Assembly (NCBI RefSeq): GCF_900115555.1
Contig: NZ_FOWX01000036.1
Location: forward strand, 1 to 42,501
From: Pseudomonas borbori
GTDB lineage: Bacteria > Pseudomonadota > Gammaproteobacteria > Pseudomonadales > Pseudomonadaceae
Length of the DNA: 42,501 nucleotides
Direction of reading: 5' to 3'
Below the pieces are notes generated by a model. That model did not search any database and was not told the DNA's origin. It saw only the letters and a program-made list of their open reading frames with translations. The translations under genes were made by a program, and so were the position numbers. Positions 22,747-32,137 of this stretch are shown piece by piece (the first letter of the stretch is position 1; every line of letters starts with the position of its first letter).

Positions 22747-23988
22747 ATGTACGACTTCATCATCATCGGCGGCGGCATCATCGGCATGTCCACCGCCATG
22801 CAACTGATCCAGGCCTACCCCGACAGCCGCATGCTGCTGCTGGAGAAGGAAACGGCACCGGCCATGCACCAGACCGGCCACAACAGCGGCGTCATCCACG
22901 CCGGCGTGTATTACACGCCGGGCAGCCTGAAATCCAGGTTCTGTCTGGAAGGCAATCGCGCGACCAAGGCCTTCTGCGATCAGCAGGGGATTCGTTACGA
23001 CAGCTGCGGCAAGCTGCTGGTGGCGACCAACCAGCTGGAAATGCAGCGCATGCAGGCGCTGTGGCAACGCACCGCAGCCAATGGCCTGGAGCGGCACTGG
23101 CTGAGCGCCGGCGAATTGCGCGAGCGTGAACCGAACATCAGCGGCATCGGCGGGATATTCGTGCCCTCCAGCGGCATCGTCGACTACGCCGAGGTTACCG
23201 CCGCCATGGCCCGCGAGTTCCAGCAGCGCGGCGGCGAAATCCGCTATGCCTGCGAGGTCGTCGGCCTGCAGGAGCGCCCTACGGAAATGCTGGTGCAGAC
23301 CGCGACCGGCGACTTCAGCTGCCGCCTTATGATCACCTGCTCGGGGCTGATGGCCGACCGCATGGTGCGCCTGCTCGGGCTCGACCCGGGTTTCAGCATC
23401 TGCCCCTTCCGCGGCGAATACTATCGCCTGCCGGAACAGCACAACCGGATCGTCAACCACCTGATCTACCCGATCCCGGATCCGTCCATGCCGTTCCTCG
23501 GCGTGCACCTGACCCGCATGATCGACGGCAGCGTCACCGTCGGCCCGAACGCGGTGCTGGCGCTCAAGCGCGAGGGCTACCGCAAGCGCGATTTCTCCCT
23601 GGCCGACAGCCTGGCCATGCTCGGCGACCCGGGCATCCGCAAGGTGCTGCGCGACAACCTGCGCCCCGGCCTGAGCGAGATGAAAAACTCGCTGTTCAAG
23701 CGCGGCTACCTGCAGCAAGTGCGCAAGTACTGCCCCAGCCTCAGCGTCAAGGACCTGCAACCCTATCCGGCCGGGGTGCGCGCCCAGGCGGTATCCAGGG
23801 ACGGCAAGCTGATCGAGGACTTCCTGTTCCGCAACACCCGGCGCAGCGTCAACGTCTGCAATGCCCCGTCGCCGGCGGCGACCTCGGCGTTGCCGATCGG
23901 CGCCTACATCATCGAACAGGTCGACGCGCAACTGCTGGCCCTGCCTGGCTTCAACAAGACCCGGCAAGAGCCGGCGGCACACGCCTAG
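22747..23988 (+). CDS. lhgO: L-2-hydroxyglutarate dehydrogenase/oxidase
   Basis: The 413-residue FAD enzyme starts MYDFIIIGGGIIGMSTAMQL with the dinucleotide-binding GxGxxG motif, followed by QTGHNSGVIHAGVYYTPGSL, characteristic of LhgO. The C-terminal half contains GPNAVLALKREGY and the end motif NAPSPAATSALPIG, typical of L-2-hydroxyglutarate oxidases. It oxidises L-2-hydroxyglutarate, the CsiD product, to 2-oxoglutarate at the inner membrane, passing electrons to quinone. It begins 92 bases after csiD in the same direction. ATG at 22747 is chosen because it opens the FAD motif at the usual distance. Confidence 0.92.
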   Translation: MYDFIIIGGGIIGMSTAMQLIQAYPDSRMLLLEKETAPAMHQTGHNSGVIHAGVYYTPGSLKSRFCLEGNRATKAFCDQQGIRYDSCGKLLVATNQLEMQRMQALWQRTAANGLERHWLSAGELREREPNISGIGGIFVPSSGIVDYAEVTAAMAREFQQRGGEIRYACEVVGLQERPTEMLVQTATGDFSCRLMITCSGLMADRMVRLLGLDPGFSICPFRGEYYRLPEQHNRIVNHLIYPIPDPSMPFLGVHLTRMIDGSVTVGPNAVLALKREGYRKRDFSLADSLAMLGDPGIRKVLRDNLRPGLSEMKNSLFKRGYLQQVRKYCPSLSVKDLQPYPAGVRAQAVSRDGKLIEDFLFRNTRRSVNVCNAPSPAATSALPIGAYIIEQVDAQLLALPGFNKTRQEPAAHA

Positions 23989-24157
23989 GCCGGCAGTACG
24001 CCAGGAGCGAAAAAGCAATGCACCCAGCGACAATCCAGGCGCCCCTGCCGCCGCGTAGCCTGTGGCTCATGCGCCTGCCCGCGGGCACTCATAAGAACAA
24101 CCAAACCACTTGATCGCCAGGCCAGCCGCGCCTGGCCACTCACCTCGAGAGCGTGCC

Positions 24158-25525
24158 ATGAACCAGCCAGTTTCCTCGTTGCCGGAAAAAGACATCCAGT
24201 ACCAACTGCATCCCTACACCAATGCCCGCCTGCACCAGGAGGTCGGCCCGTTGATCATCGAGCGCGGCGAAGGCATCTATGTGTATGACGACCAGGGCAA
24301 GGGCTACATCGAGGCCATGTCCGGCCTGTGGAGTGCGGCGCTGGGCTTCAGCAACCAGCGCCTGATCGCCGCCGCCGAACAGCAACTGCGCACCCTGCCG
24401 TTCTATCACCTGTTCAGCCACAAGTCGCACCGGCCGAGCATCGAGCTGGCCGAGAAACTGATCGAGATGGCGCCGGTGCCGATGAGCAAGGTGTTCTTCA
24501 CCAACTCCGGCTCGGAAGCCAACGACACCGTGGTCAAGATGGTCTGGTACCTGAACAACGCCCTCGGCAAACCGGCCAAGAAGAAGTTCATCAGCCGGGT
24601 CAACGGCTACCACGGCATCACCCTGGCCAGCGCCAGCCTGACCGGCCTGCCCGGCAACCAGCGCGGCTTCGACCTGCCGCTGCCGGGCTTCCTGCATGTC
24701 GGCTGCCCGCACCACTACCGCTGCGCCCAGCCCGGCGAGAGCGAGGAGCAGTTCGCCGACCGCCTGGCCGCCGAACTGGAGCAGAAGATCCTCGCCGAAG
24801 GCGCGGAGACCATCGCCGCCTTCATCGGCGAACCGCTGATGGGCGCCGGCGGCGTCATAGTGCCGCCGCGCACCTACTGGGAGAAGATCCAGCGAGTCTG
24901 CCGCCGCCACGACATCCTGGTGATCGCCGACGAAGTCATCTGCGGTTTCGGCCGCACCGGGCAGATGTTCGGCAGCCAGACCTTCGGCATCCAGCCGGAC
25001 ATCATGGTGCTGTCCAAGCAGCTGTCGTCCTCTTACCAGCCGATCGCCGCGATCCTGATCAACGACCGGGTGTTCCAGGGCATCGCCGACCAGAGCCAGA
25101 GCCTCGGCACCCTCGGCCACGGCTTCACCGGCAGCGGCCATCCGGTGGCCACCGCCGTGGCCCTGGAAAACCTCAAGATCATCGAAGAAGAGCAGTTGGT
25201 CGAGCACGCCGCGCAGATGGGCCAGTTGCTGCACGCCGGCCTGCGGCAGTTTGCCGACCACCCGCTGGTCGGCGAGGTCCGCGGCTGCGGCCTGATCGCT
25301 GCGGTCGAACTGGTCGGCGATCGCGTCAGCAAGGCGCCGTACCAGAGCCTCGGCACCCTCGGCCGGCACATGGCCGCCCGGGCCCAGGAGCACGGCATGA
25401 TCACCCGCGCCATGGGCGATGCCGTGGCCTTCTGCCCGCCGCTGATCGTCAGCGAAGCGGAGATCGGCCTGATCCTGCAGCGCTTCGCCAGGGCCCTCGA
25501 CGACACCAGCCAATGGGCTCGCTGA
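24158..25525 (+). CDS. class III (omega) aminotransferase, probably 5-aminovalerate/4-aminobutyrate type
   Basis: The 455-residue PLP enzyme has the class III pattern: FFTNSGSEANDTVVKMVWYL (cofactor phosphate site), VNGYHGIT, ADEVICGFGRTG with the PLP-ring Asp, and SKQLSSSYQPI with the Schiff-base lysine at about residue 287. GHGFTGSGHPVATAVALEN follows. It sits between lhgO and gabD, where gabT lies in other csiD operons, so it could turn 5-aminovalerate into glutarate semialdehyde or GABA into succinate semialdehyde. It is longer than typical GabT and resembles the amine/pyruvate-type omega-transaminases, so I leave out a symbol. The start MNQPVSS (24158) follows GAGAG by 6 bases. A 169-base gap from lhgO may hold its own promoter. 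Confidence 0.8.
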   Translation: MNQPVSSLPEKDIQYQLHPYTNARLHQEVGPLIIERGEGIYVYDDQGKGYIEAMSGLWSAALGFSNQRLIAAAEQQLRTLPFYHLFSHKSHRPSIELAEKLIEMAPVPMSKVFFTNSGSEANDTVVKMVWYLNNALGKPAKKKFISRVNGYHGITLASASLTGLPGNQRGFDLPLPGFLHVGCPHHYRCAQPGESEEQFADRLAAELEQKILAEGAETIAAFIGEPLMGAGGVIVPPRTYWEKIQRVCRRHDILVIADEVICGFGRTGQMFGSQTFGIQPDIMVLSKQLSSSYQPIAAILINDRVFQGIADQSQSLGTLGHGFTGSGHPVATAVALENLKIIEEEQLVEHAAQMGQLLHAGLRQFADHPLVGEVRGCGLIAAVELVGDRVSKAPYQSLGTLGRHMAARAQEHGMITRAMGDAVAFCPPLIVSEAEIGLILQRFARALDDTSQWAR

Positions 25526-25595
25526 TTCGGGGCAGGCCGGAGGCCTGCCTGTCGATGCGACTACAACAATGAACCGCAGCCACCCGGAGCCCGCC

Positions 25596-27044
25596 ATGCA
25601 ACTGAAAAACGCCCACCTGTTCCGCCAGCAAGCCTATATCGACGGGGTATGGCTAGACGCGGACAGCGGCCAGACCCTCGCCGTGAATAACCCGGCCAGC
25701 GGCGAGATCATCGGTTCGGTACCGAAGATGGGCCGCGCGGAAACCCGCCGCGCCATCGAAGCCGCCGAGCGCGCCCTGCCGGCCTGGAGCGCGCTGACCG
25801 CCAAGGAACGGGCGAGCAAGCTGCGCCGTTGGTTCGAGCTGATGATGGAAAACCAGGACGACCTCGGCCGCCTGATGACCATCGAACAGGGCAAGCCGCT
25901 GAGCGAAGCCAAGGGCGAAATCGCCTACGCCGCCTCCTTCCTCGAATGGTTCGCCGAAGAAGCCAAGCGCGTCTATGGCGACACCATTCCCGGCCACCAG
26001 CCGGACAAGCGCATCATCGTGCTCAAGCAGCCGATCGGCGTCACCGCGGCCATCACCCCGTGGAACTTCCCCTCGGCGATGATCACCCGTAAAGCCGGTC
26101 CGGCCCTGGCCGCCGGTTGCACCATGGTGCTCAAGCCGGCTTCGCAGACCCCGTATTCCGCCCTGGCCCTGGCCGCCCTGGCCGAGAAGGCAGGGATTCC
26201 GCCCGGCGTGTTCAGCGTGGTCACCGGCTCGGCCTCCGAAGTCGGCGGCGAGCTGACCGGCAACCCGATCGTGCGCAAGCTGACCTTCACCGGCTCCACC
26301 GAAATCGGTCGCCAGCTGATGGCCGAATGCGCCCAGGATATCAAGAAGGTGTCCCTGGAGCTGGGCGGCAACGCGCCCTTCATCGTCTTCGACGACGCCG
26401 ACCTGGATGCCGCCGTGGAAGGCGCGCTGATCTCCAAGTACCGCAACAACGGCCAGACCTGCGTGTGCGCCAACCGCCTGTATATCCAGGACGGCGTGTA
26501 CGACGCCTTCGTCGAAAAACTGAAGGCCGCCGTGGCCAAGCTGAAGATCGGCAACGGCCTGGAACACGGCACCACCACCGGCCCGCTGATCGACACCAAG
26601 GCGGTGGCCAAGGTCCAGGAACACATCGCAGACGCCCTCGGCAAGGGCGCCAAGCTGGTGGCAGGCGGCAAGCCGCACAGTCTCGGTGGCAGCTTCTTCG
26701 AGCCGACCATCTTGGTCGACGTGCCGAACCATGCCGCCGTGGCCAAGGAAGAGACCTTCGGCCCGCTGGCGCCGCTGTTCCGCTTCCAGGACGAGGCCGA
26801 GGTGATCGCCATGGCCAACGACACCGAGTTCGGCCTAGCCTCCTACTTCTATGCCCGTGACCTGGGTCGGGTGTTCCGCGTGGCGGAAGCGCTGGAGTAC
26901 GGCATGGTCGGTATCAACACCGGGGTGATCTCCACCGAAGTGGCGCCGTTCGGCGGGGTCAAGGCGTCCGGCCTAGGCCGCGAGGGCTCCAAGTACGGCA
27001 TCGAGGACTACCTCGAACTGAAGTACCTGTGCCTCGGTATCTGA
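25596..27044 (+). CDS. gabD: succinate/glutarate-semialdehyde dehydrogenase
   Basis: The 482-residue protein equals E. coli GabD in length. The nucleotide-binding stretch ITPWNFPSAMITRKAGPAL, FTGSTEIGRQLM, the general base E255 in LELGGNAP and the catalytic C289 in NNGQTCVCANRL are all present, as is ETFGPLAPLFRF and the C-terminal KYGIEDYLELKYLC. It oxidises succinate semialdehyde to succinate and, in Pseudomonas (DavD), glutarate semialdehyde to glutarate with NADP. In this set it would produce the glutarate used by CsiD. The start at 25596 follows GGAG by 6 bases, 70 bases past the aminotransferase stop. A strong terminator follows. Confidence 0.92.
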   Translation: MQLKNAHLFRQQAYIDGVWLDADSGQTLAVNNPASGEIIGSVPKMGRAETRRAIEAAERALPAWSALTAKERASKLRRWFELMMENQDDLGRLMTIEQGKPLSEAKGEIAYAASFLEWFAEEAKRVYGDTIPGHQPDKRIIVLKQPIGVTAAITPWNFPSAMITRKAGPALAAGCTMVLKPASQTPYSALALAALAEKAGIPPGVFSVVTGSASEVGGELTGNPIVRKLTFTGSTEIGRQLMAECAQDIKKVSLELGGNAPFIVFDDADLDAAVEGALISKYRNNGQTCVCANRLYIQDGVYDAFVEKLKAAVAKLKIGNGLEHGTTTGPLIDTKAVAKVQEHIADALGKGAKLVAGGKPHSLGGSFFEPTILVDVPNHAAVAKEETFGPLAPLFRFQDEAEVIAMANDTEFGLASYFYARDLGRVFRVAEALEYGMVGINTGVISTEVAPFGGVKASGLGREGSKYGIEDYLELKYLCLGI

Positions 27045-27072
27045 GCTGACCTTGGTCACGGCTTCACCCGCG

Positions 27073-27107
27073 ATGCTGCTCACCTGACCAGGTGAGCAGC
27101 ATTTTTT
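27073..27107 (+). terminator. strong rho-independent terminator after gabD
   Basis: ATGCTGCTCACCT (27073-27085) pairs perfectly with AGGTGAGCAGCAT (27090-27102) around GACC, followed by six T. It lies 28 bases after the gabD stop. Confidence 0.93.
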
Positions 27108-27215
27108 GTAGCCCGGATGCAATCCGGGGAAGTCTGGCGCCCGACCAATCGCTCCCGGATTGCATCCTGGCTACGCACTTGCTCCTTTCACCCTGGTGCG
27201 CACGGCGCACCCTAC
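27108..27215. repeat. REP-like inverted repeat block in gabD-permease gap
   Basis: Arms at 27108-27128 (GTAGCCCGGATGCAATCCGG...) and 27154-27174 are inverted copies with one mismatch in 21 bases. Next to them, at 27195-27215, is a GGTGCGCACGGCGCACCCTAC-like word that recurs at 30157. These are typical Pseudomonas intergenic palindromes. The remaining gap (27216-27356) shows no gene. Confidence 0.75.
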
Positions 27216-27356
27216 GGTTCCTCCGGCACGCCTCCGCGCGGCGACACAGCCAGTTCACTGGATGACAAAAGACAGGGCCGCCAGCAGCAATTCTTTGTCC
27301 GCCCGCCTGCTTAGCATCATGACTCCACCCCCTCGCACAACAACAAGAGAAGAGTC

Positions 27357-28718
27357 ATGGCCGGAAATATCAAGAAGCACGGCGACAGCGCCGACTGCGC
27401 CCTCGTGGCGGTCCCCGACAATCAACGCATGAGCAAAGGTTCGCTGACCATGGCCTGGTGGGCCATCTGCAGCGCCATGTTCTGGCTGGTGGTGTCCGCC
27501 ACCCTGGCGATGAACTTCGGCACGCAGAACGCCATCATCGGCCTGCTGCTGTCCGTCGTCACCTACGCGGCCATCAACGGCGTCATCGCCCGCTACGCGA
27601 TCAAGACCGGACTGTCGGTCGCCCTGTTCTCCCGCGTGCTGTTCGGCCGCACTGGCGCGGCACTGGCCACCCTGATCTTCTTCGCCACCGCGATCTACTA
27701 CAGCGTGTTCGAAGGCTCGGTGATCGCCATCGCCATCCAGAATTATTTTTCAGGTCTTACCCTCAACCAGGCCTACCTGCTGGTGGTGCTGTACAGCGTG
27801 CCGCTGGTGTTCGGCAGCGTGCAGACCTGGCTGGACAAGTTCAACGGCGTACTGCTGCCGCTCTACCTGCTCGGTCTGATCGCCGTGGTGGTGATGGCGG
27901 TCGGCGAATACGGCTACAGCTCCGCCTGGCTGGAGATGGGTCCCGAGAGCGGGCCGGTGAGCAATGGCTGGTGGGACTGTTTCACCTACTTCATGGGCGT
28001 CTGGATTCTCATGATGTACACCTGGGACTACGCCCGCTTCGGCCGCCAGGAAGATGCCGGCTACCACGCCAGTTTCAACTTCGGCCTGCCGTTCTACATC
28101 TTCACCTTCCTGATCAACGGCCTGATCGGCATCTTTCTCGCCGCGACCATCCCGACCCAGGGCGGTCTCTCGGAAGTCTCGGTGGTGCTCGCCATCGTCG
28201 AGCTGATGGGCATCTGGGGCCTGCTGTTCGTCTGGGTCAGCCAGACCCGCATCAACACCGCCAACTTCTTCATGGCGGCCAGTAACATGCATGCGTTCTT
28301 CGGCCGCTTTGGCCTGGCCGGCGTGCCTTACATGGTCTGGGCCGTGGTGGTCGGCATGGTGGTGTACGCCCTGATGCTGCTCAACGTGTTCAGCTACATC
28401 CTGCAGGCCCTGGCCTACCAGAGCATCTTCGTGGTGGCCTGGGTGGCGATCGCCCTGGCTCACATCTTCTCGCCGAAGTACGACCAGCTGTTCGACGGCA
28501 AGCTGGAGTACCAGCCGGATCGCGTCACCTCGTTCAACCCCTGCGGCCTGACCGCCTGGTTCTTCGCCGCCGGCCTGGGCATCGTCCTGCTCAACGTCGA
28601 CGGTGCGGCGCTGGCCTCCTACTCGGCGCCGGTGACCTTCGTCAGCGCCTTCGGCGCCTACTGGCTGCTGCTGGGCAACGCCAAACGCAGCTGGTTCATC
28701 CGCGCCAGCTGCAGCTGA
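27357..28718 (+). CDS. NCS1-family permease (purine/cytosine/hydantoin-type)
   Basis: The 453-residue protein has about 12 membrane helices after a polar N-terminus of some 28 residues. The first helix region (SLTMAWWAICSAMFWLVVSATL) and the GVWILMMYTWDYARFGRQED segment fit the cytosine permease branch of the NCS1 family, which imports nucleobases, hydantoins or allantoin with protons or sodium. It is followed by a porin gene and hydantoinase-type genes, so a cyclic amide such as a hydantoin is a fair substrate guess. ATG at 27357 follows a purine-rich AAGAGAAGA. The substrate cannot be read from sequence. Confidence 0.82.
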   Translation: MAGNIKKHGDSADCALVAVPDNQRMSKGSLTMAWWAICSAMFWLVVSATLAMNFGTQNAIIGLLLSVVTYAAINGVIARYAIKTGLSVALFSRVLFGRTGAALATLIFFATAIYYSVFEGSVIAIAIQNYFSGLTLNQAYLLVVLYSVPLVFGSVQTWLDKFNGVLLPLYLLGLIAVVVMAVGEYGYSSAWLEMGPESGPVSNGWWDCFTYFMGVWILMMYTWDYARFGRQEDAGYHASFNFGLPFYIFTFLINGLIGIFLAATIPTQGGLSEVSVVLAIVELMGIWGLLFVWVSQTRINTANFFMAASNMHAFFGRFGLAGVPYMVWAVVVGMVVYALMLLNVFSYILQALAYQSIFVVAWVAIALAHIFSPKYDQLFDGKLEYQPDRVTSFNPCGLTAWFFAAGLGIVLLNVDGAALASYSAPVTFVSAFGAYWLLLGNAKRSWFIRASCS

Positions 28719-28862
28719 CACCACGCTCGTCCATAGCTGCCGGGGCTTGCCCTGGCCGCTCGCGGCAGCGAACCCACCGATTCAGCGCAAGCCTCGGCAC
28801 CCCGCCGCGGCTTGGCGCTGCGCTGCAAAAAAACAAGACAGATAACGCAAAGGAGTAGCTCC

Positions 28863-30041
28863 ATGAACCTGTTCAACCGTCGCACCCTGCCCGCCCTCGG
28901 CGCCCTGCCCCTGCTGGCGGCCATCGCCTTGCCGGCCGGTGCGGTCGCGATCAACGACAACCTCGACATCGGCGGCGCAGTGCGGGCGCGCGTCGACTAC
29001 GACCCCGACCGCGACATCGAGAAACTCAGCTTCGATACCGCCTTCCTCACCGCCAGCTACAACTCCGACAGCTGGATAGGCGCAGCCAAGTACCGCTTCT
29101 ACGGCGATGCCTACCCCTACGACTACACCGACAGGATCGGCGATATCTCCTTCGCCGAATACGCCTGGATCGGCTACAAGTTCGACGAGTCGCGCCAGTT
29201 CCAGGTCGGCCTGAACAAGATCCCCTTCGGCCTGCAGCCTTACTTCGGCAGCACCTTCTTCGAGTCGCTGGGCAACGTCATCGGCCTCGAAGACATCCAG
29301 GACCTGGGCGTCAAATACATCCACCAGCAGGGTGACTGGAACCTCCAGCTCGGCTACTACCTGCGCCCCGCCGACCAGGGCCAAGGCACCAGCCGCGGCG
29401 GCCGCACCTATGCCACCAGCGTCGCCACGGCCGACGACTATGTGGTCGATGGCAGCGACAACCACGAGCGCGACATCCTGGTCGGCCGTCTGGCGCGCAA
29501 CCTCAAGCTCGGTGCCTGGCAATCGGAGGTCGGCTTCTCTGCACTGACCTCGGAGCTGGAAAACCAGGACACCCGCGACAGCGGCCGGCGCAACGCTCTG
29601 GCCGTGCACTACCTGGGCAAGAACGGCCCCTGGGGCGTACAACTGCAGGCCGCCCGCCAGGACATGACGCCGGAAAACCCCGGCAGCGACAAACTGGTCA
29701 GCTTCGGCAGCTTCGACGGCACCTTCAACGTCGCCGCCAAGGGCGATCTGTACGTAGCCGACCTCAGCTATGACGTTGCCGGCACCTTCGGCTGGCTCTC
29801 CGGGGTCAAGGTCTATGGCAACTACAGCCTGTTCGACAAGCACGAGTCCAGCTTCGAGGATTCCCAGCGCTTCATCCTCGGCACCTCCTTCTCGCTGAAA
29901 GACCTGTGGATCGCCGTCGAATGGCTGCACGGCAAGCACGACCCCTACATCGGCGGCGGCAGCTACACCCAGAGCTTGGGTGTCGGCGGCAGCGACCGCT
30001 GGGAGAACCAGCTGTACGCCAATATCGGTTACTACTTCTAG
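28863..30041 (+). CDS. outer-membrane porin
   Basis: The 392-residue protein has a signal peptide (MNLFNRRTLPALGALPLLAA, ending near AGAVA) and then alternating beta strands rich in aromatic residues, such as LSFDTAFLTASYNSDSWIGA and YAWIGYKFDESRQFQVGLNK. It ends YANIGYYF, with the terminal Phe used for BAM-dependent insertion. It should form an outer-membrane beta-barrel. The ATG at 28863 follows AGGAG by 7 bases. Lying between the NCS1 permease and hyuBA, it probably admits the same substrate through the outer membrane. The subfamily is not certain. Confidence 0.82.
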   Translation: MNLFNRRTLPALGALPLLAAIALPAGAVAINDNLDIGGAVRARVDYDPDRDIEKLSFDTAFLTASYNSDSWIGAAKYRFYGDAYPYDYTDRIGDISFAEYAWIGYKFDESRQFQVGLNKIPFGLQPYFGSTFFESLGNVIGLEDIQDLGVKYIHQQGDWNLQLGYYLRPADQGQGTSRGGRTYATSVATADDYVVDGSDNHERDILVGRLARNLKLGAWQSEVGFSALTSELENQDTRDSGRRNALAVHYLGKNGPWGVQLQAARQDMTPENPGSDKLVSFGSFDGTFNVAAKGDLYVADLSYDVAGTFGWLSGVKVYGNYSLFDKHESSFEDSQRFILGTSFSLKDLWIAVEWLHGKHDPYIGGGSYTQSLGVGGSDRWENQLYANIGYYF

Positions 30042-30080
30042 GGACAGATCCCACGGGACGCCTGCTCACGCTCCTGTCTT

Positions 30081-30105
30081 GGCCAGCCTCGCGCTGGCCT
30101 TTTTT
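30081..30105 (+). terminator. rho-independent terminator after porin gene
   Basis: GGCCAGC (30081-30087) pairs with GCTGGCC (30093-30099) around CTCGC, followed by six T (30100-30105), 40 bases after the porin stop. It separates permease-porin from hyuBA. Confidence 0.9.
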
Positions 30106-30156
30106 GTGCCCTTGGTCCCGCTCGGATGGAGCGAAGCCGCCGGGCCGGCTGTCGGC

Positions 30157-30177
30157 GGTGCGCACGGCGCACCCTAC
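30157..30177. repeat. short intergenic repeat shared with 27195
   Basis: These 21 bases are the same as 27195-27215 and contain the palindromic words GTGCGC/GCGCAC. The rest of the 30106-30371 gap before hyuB shows no gene; a leader or promoter for hyuB must lie there but none is clear. Confidence 0.75.
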
Positions 30178-30371
30178 CCGACCCGGGCACGCCGCAGGCT
30201 ACGTTTGCAGGAGAACGTCCCACCCGTGCCCCCTGCGGACAGTGCACTGCACGCCAATAAACGGTGCACCCGGCGACAAGCCAGGCGCCCGGCCGGCGCG
30301 TAGCTTTGGTGACGTGGGCAAGACATCCGTCACGGCCCCCACCCGGACAAAAACAAGATTTGTGGTGACCC

Positions 30372-32117
30372 ATGAGCACAGTAGATCCGATCACCCTGGC
30401 AGTCGTGCGCGGTGCGCTCGAAACCGCCCAGCGAGAAATGACCCTGACGCTGGAGAAGACCAGTCGTTCGAGCGTGTTCAACCTCGCCCACGACTATTCC
30501 AACGCCCTCTTCGACCATCTCCCGGAAATGATCCTGCAAGGCCAGGACATCCCGATCCACCTCGGCTCGCTGATCCCGGCGATGAAATGCGTGGCCGGCT
30601 TCTTCGGCGATGACATCGCCGAGGGCGACGTCATCTATCACAACGACCCGGCCTACAAGGGCAGCCACATCCTCGACTGCTGCATGTACAAGCCGGTGTT
30701 CTACCGAGGCGAGCTGGTGTTCTGGACCGTCTGCAAGGGCCACCTCACCGACATCGGCGGCCCGGTGCCGGCCGGTTACAACCCGGACGCCAAGGAAATC
30801 TATGCCGAAGGCCTGCGCATCCCGCCGGTCAAGCTGTGGGCCCAGGGCAAGCGCCGCGAGGACGTGGTCAACCTGCTGCTGACCAACATGCGCGCCCGCG
30901 CCTACCAGGAAGGCGACCTGAATGCCCAGTACGGCGCCTGCAGCGTCGGCGAGCGTCACCTGATCGAGCTGCTCGAGCGCTACGGCGTCGAGCAGGTGCG
31001 CGCCTGCATCGGCGAACTCAAGGACATGGCCGACCGCCACATGCGCGCCCTGCTGCGCGAGGTACCGGACGGCTGCTACTCGGGCACTGCGGTGCTCGAA
31101 GACTCCGGCCACGGCCTGGGCGAACTGGCGATCACCGCGCGGGTGGAAATCCGTGGCGACCAGGCCCATGTGCAGATCGAGAGCCCGCCCCAGGTGCCCT
31201 ACTTCATCAACTCCTATGAGGGCAACTCGATCTCCGGCGTCTACCTCGGCCTGATGATGTTCGCCCAGGTGCCGCCGCCCTATAACGAAGGCCTGTACCG
31301 CTGCGTCAGCGTCGACCTCGGCCCACCCGGCACGCTGTGCAACGCCCAGGAACCGGCGCCGCACGTCAACAGCACCACCACACCGATGGAAACCCTCGCC
31401 GACGCCGTGCGCCTGGCCCTGGAGCAGGCCGCACCGGAGCGGGTGACCGCCTCCTGGGGGCATGCCAGCGGGATCAACATCGCCGGCCACGACCCGCGCA
31501 ACGGCAACGACGAATACGTGACCATGGTCCTCGCCTCGATCATCTCCGGCGCCGGCGCCAACCAGGCCATGGACGGCTGGCCGGCCTGCGGTCCGCTGTG
31601 CTGCTTCGGCGCGCTGATGTCCGGCGATATCGAGCTGCTGGAGTATTCCTACCCGATCCTGATCCACCGCTACAGCCTGATGGCCGACAGTGGCGGCGCC
31701 GGCGAATTTCGCGGCGGTTCCGGCACCCGCCTGGAGATCGAACCGCTCGAACACGCCATGACCGTGGTCGGTTTCGGCGAAGGCCGCCAGTTGCCCACCG
31801 CCGGCGCGGCCGGGGCGAAGAACGTGCTGCTCGAACCCAAGCTCGGCCGCCTGATCCACCGGCATGCCGACGGCGAGGAAAGCCACTACATCCAGAACAC
31901 CCTGCTGACCGCCCAGCCGGGCGAACGGGTGATCAACGTCAATCCGGGCGGCGGTGGCTATGGCGACCCGCTGCGCCGGCCACTGAGCGCGGTGCTGGAC
32001 GATGTGCGCAACGGCCTGGTTTCGCGCGAAGGCGCGCGCCTGGAATACGGCGTGGTCATCGACCGCCACGGCCAACTCGACGAAGCCGCCACCCGCGCCC
32101 AGCGCGCAGCGCAATGA
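30372..32117 (+). CDS. hyuB: hydantoinase B/oxoprolinase family subunit
   Basis: The 581-residue protein begins with DPITLAVVRGALETAQREMT, the family's N-terminal signature. It contains HDYSNALFD, YHNDPAYKGSHILD and the PHVNSTTTPMETLADA region, and ends with VNPGGGGYGDPLRRP, conserved in HyuB proteins. With HyuA it forms an ATP-dependent amidohydrolase (N-methylhydantoinase, 5-oxoprolinase) or, in relatives, a carboxylase. The hyuA gene follows directly. The start at 30372 gives the canonical N-terminus although the ribosome site is weak. The substrate is uncertain; the nearby sarcosine oxidase genes make N-methylhydantoin an attractive but unproven candidate. Confidence 0.85.
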   Translation: MSTVDPITLAVVRGALETAQREMTLTLEKTSRSSVFNLAHDYSNALFDHLPEMILQGQDIPIHLGSLIPAMKCVAGFFGDDIAEGDVIYHNDPAYKGSHILDCCMYKPVFYRGELVFWTVCKGHLTDIGGPVPAGYNPDAKEIYAEGLRIPPVKLWAQGKRREDVVNLLLTNMRARAYQEGDLNAQYGACSVGERHLIELLERYGVEQVRACIGELKDMADRHMRALLREVPDGCYSGTAVLEDSGHGLGELAITARVEIRGDQAHVQIESPPQVPYFINSYEGNSISGVYLGLMMFAQVPPPYNEGLYRCVSVDLGPPGTLCNAQEPAPHVNSTTTPMETLADAVRLALEQAAPERVTASWGHASGINIAGHDPRNGNDEYVTMVLASIISGAGANQAMDGWPACGPLCCFGALMSGDIELLEYSYPILIHRYSLMADSGGAGEFRGGSGTRLEIEPLEHAMTVVGFGEGRQLPTAGAAGAKNVLLEPKLGRLIHRHADGEESHYIQNTLLTAQPGERVINVNPGGGGYGDPLRRPLSAVLDDVRNGLVSREGARLEYGVVIDRHGQLDEAATRAQRAAQ

Positions 32118-32137
32118 GCACAGCAGAGGATCAGAGC

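Noticed and set aside
24066..24100. Possible sigma-54 promoter before the aminotransferase gene
   Set aside because: The GG and GC elements are 11 bases apart instead of 10, and no activator gene is adjacent.
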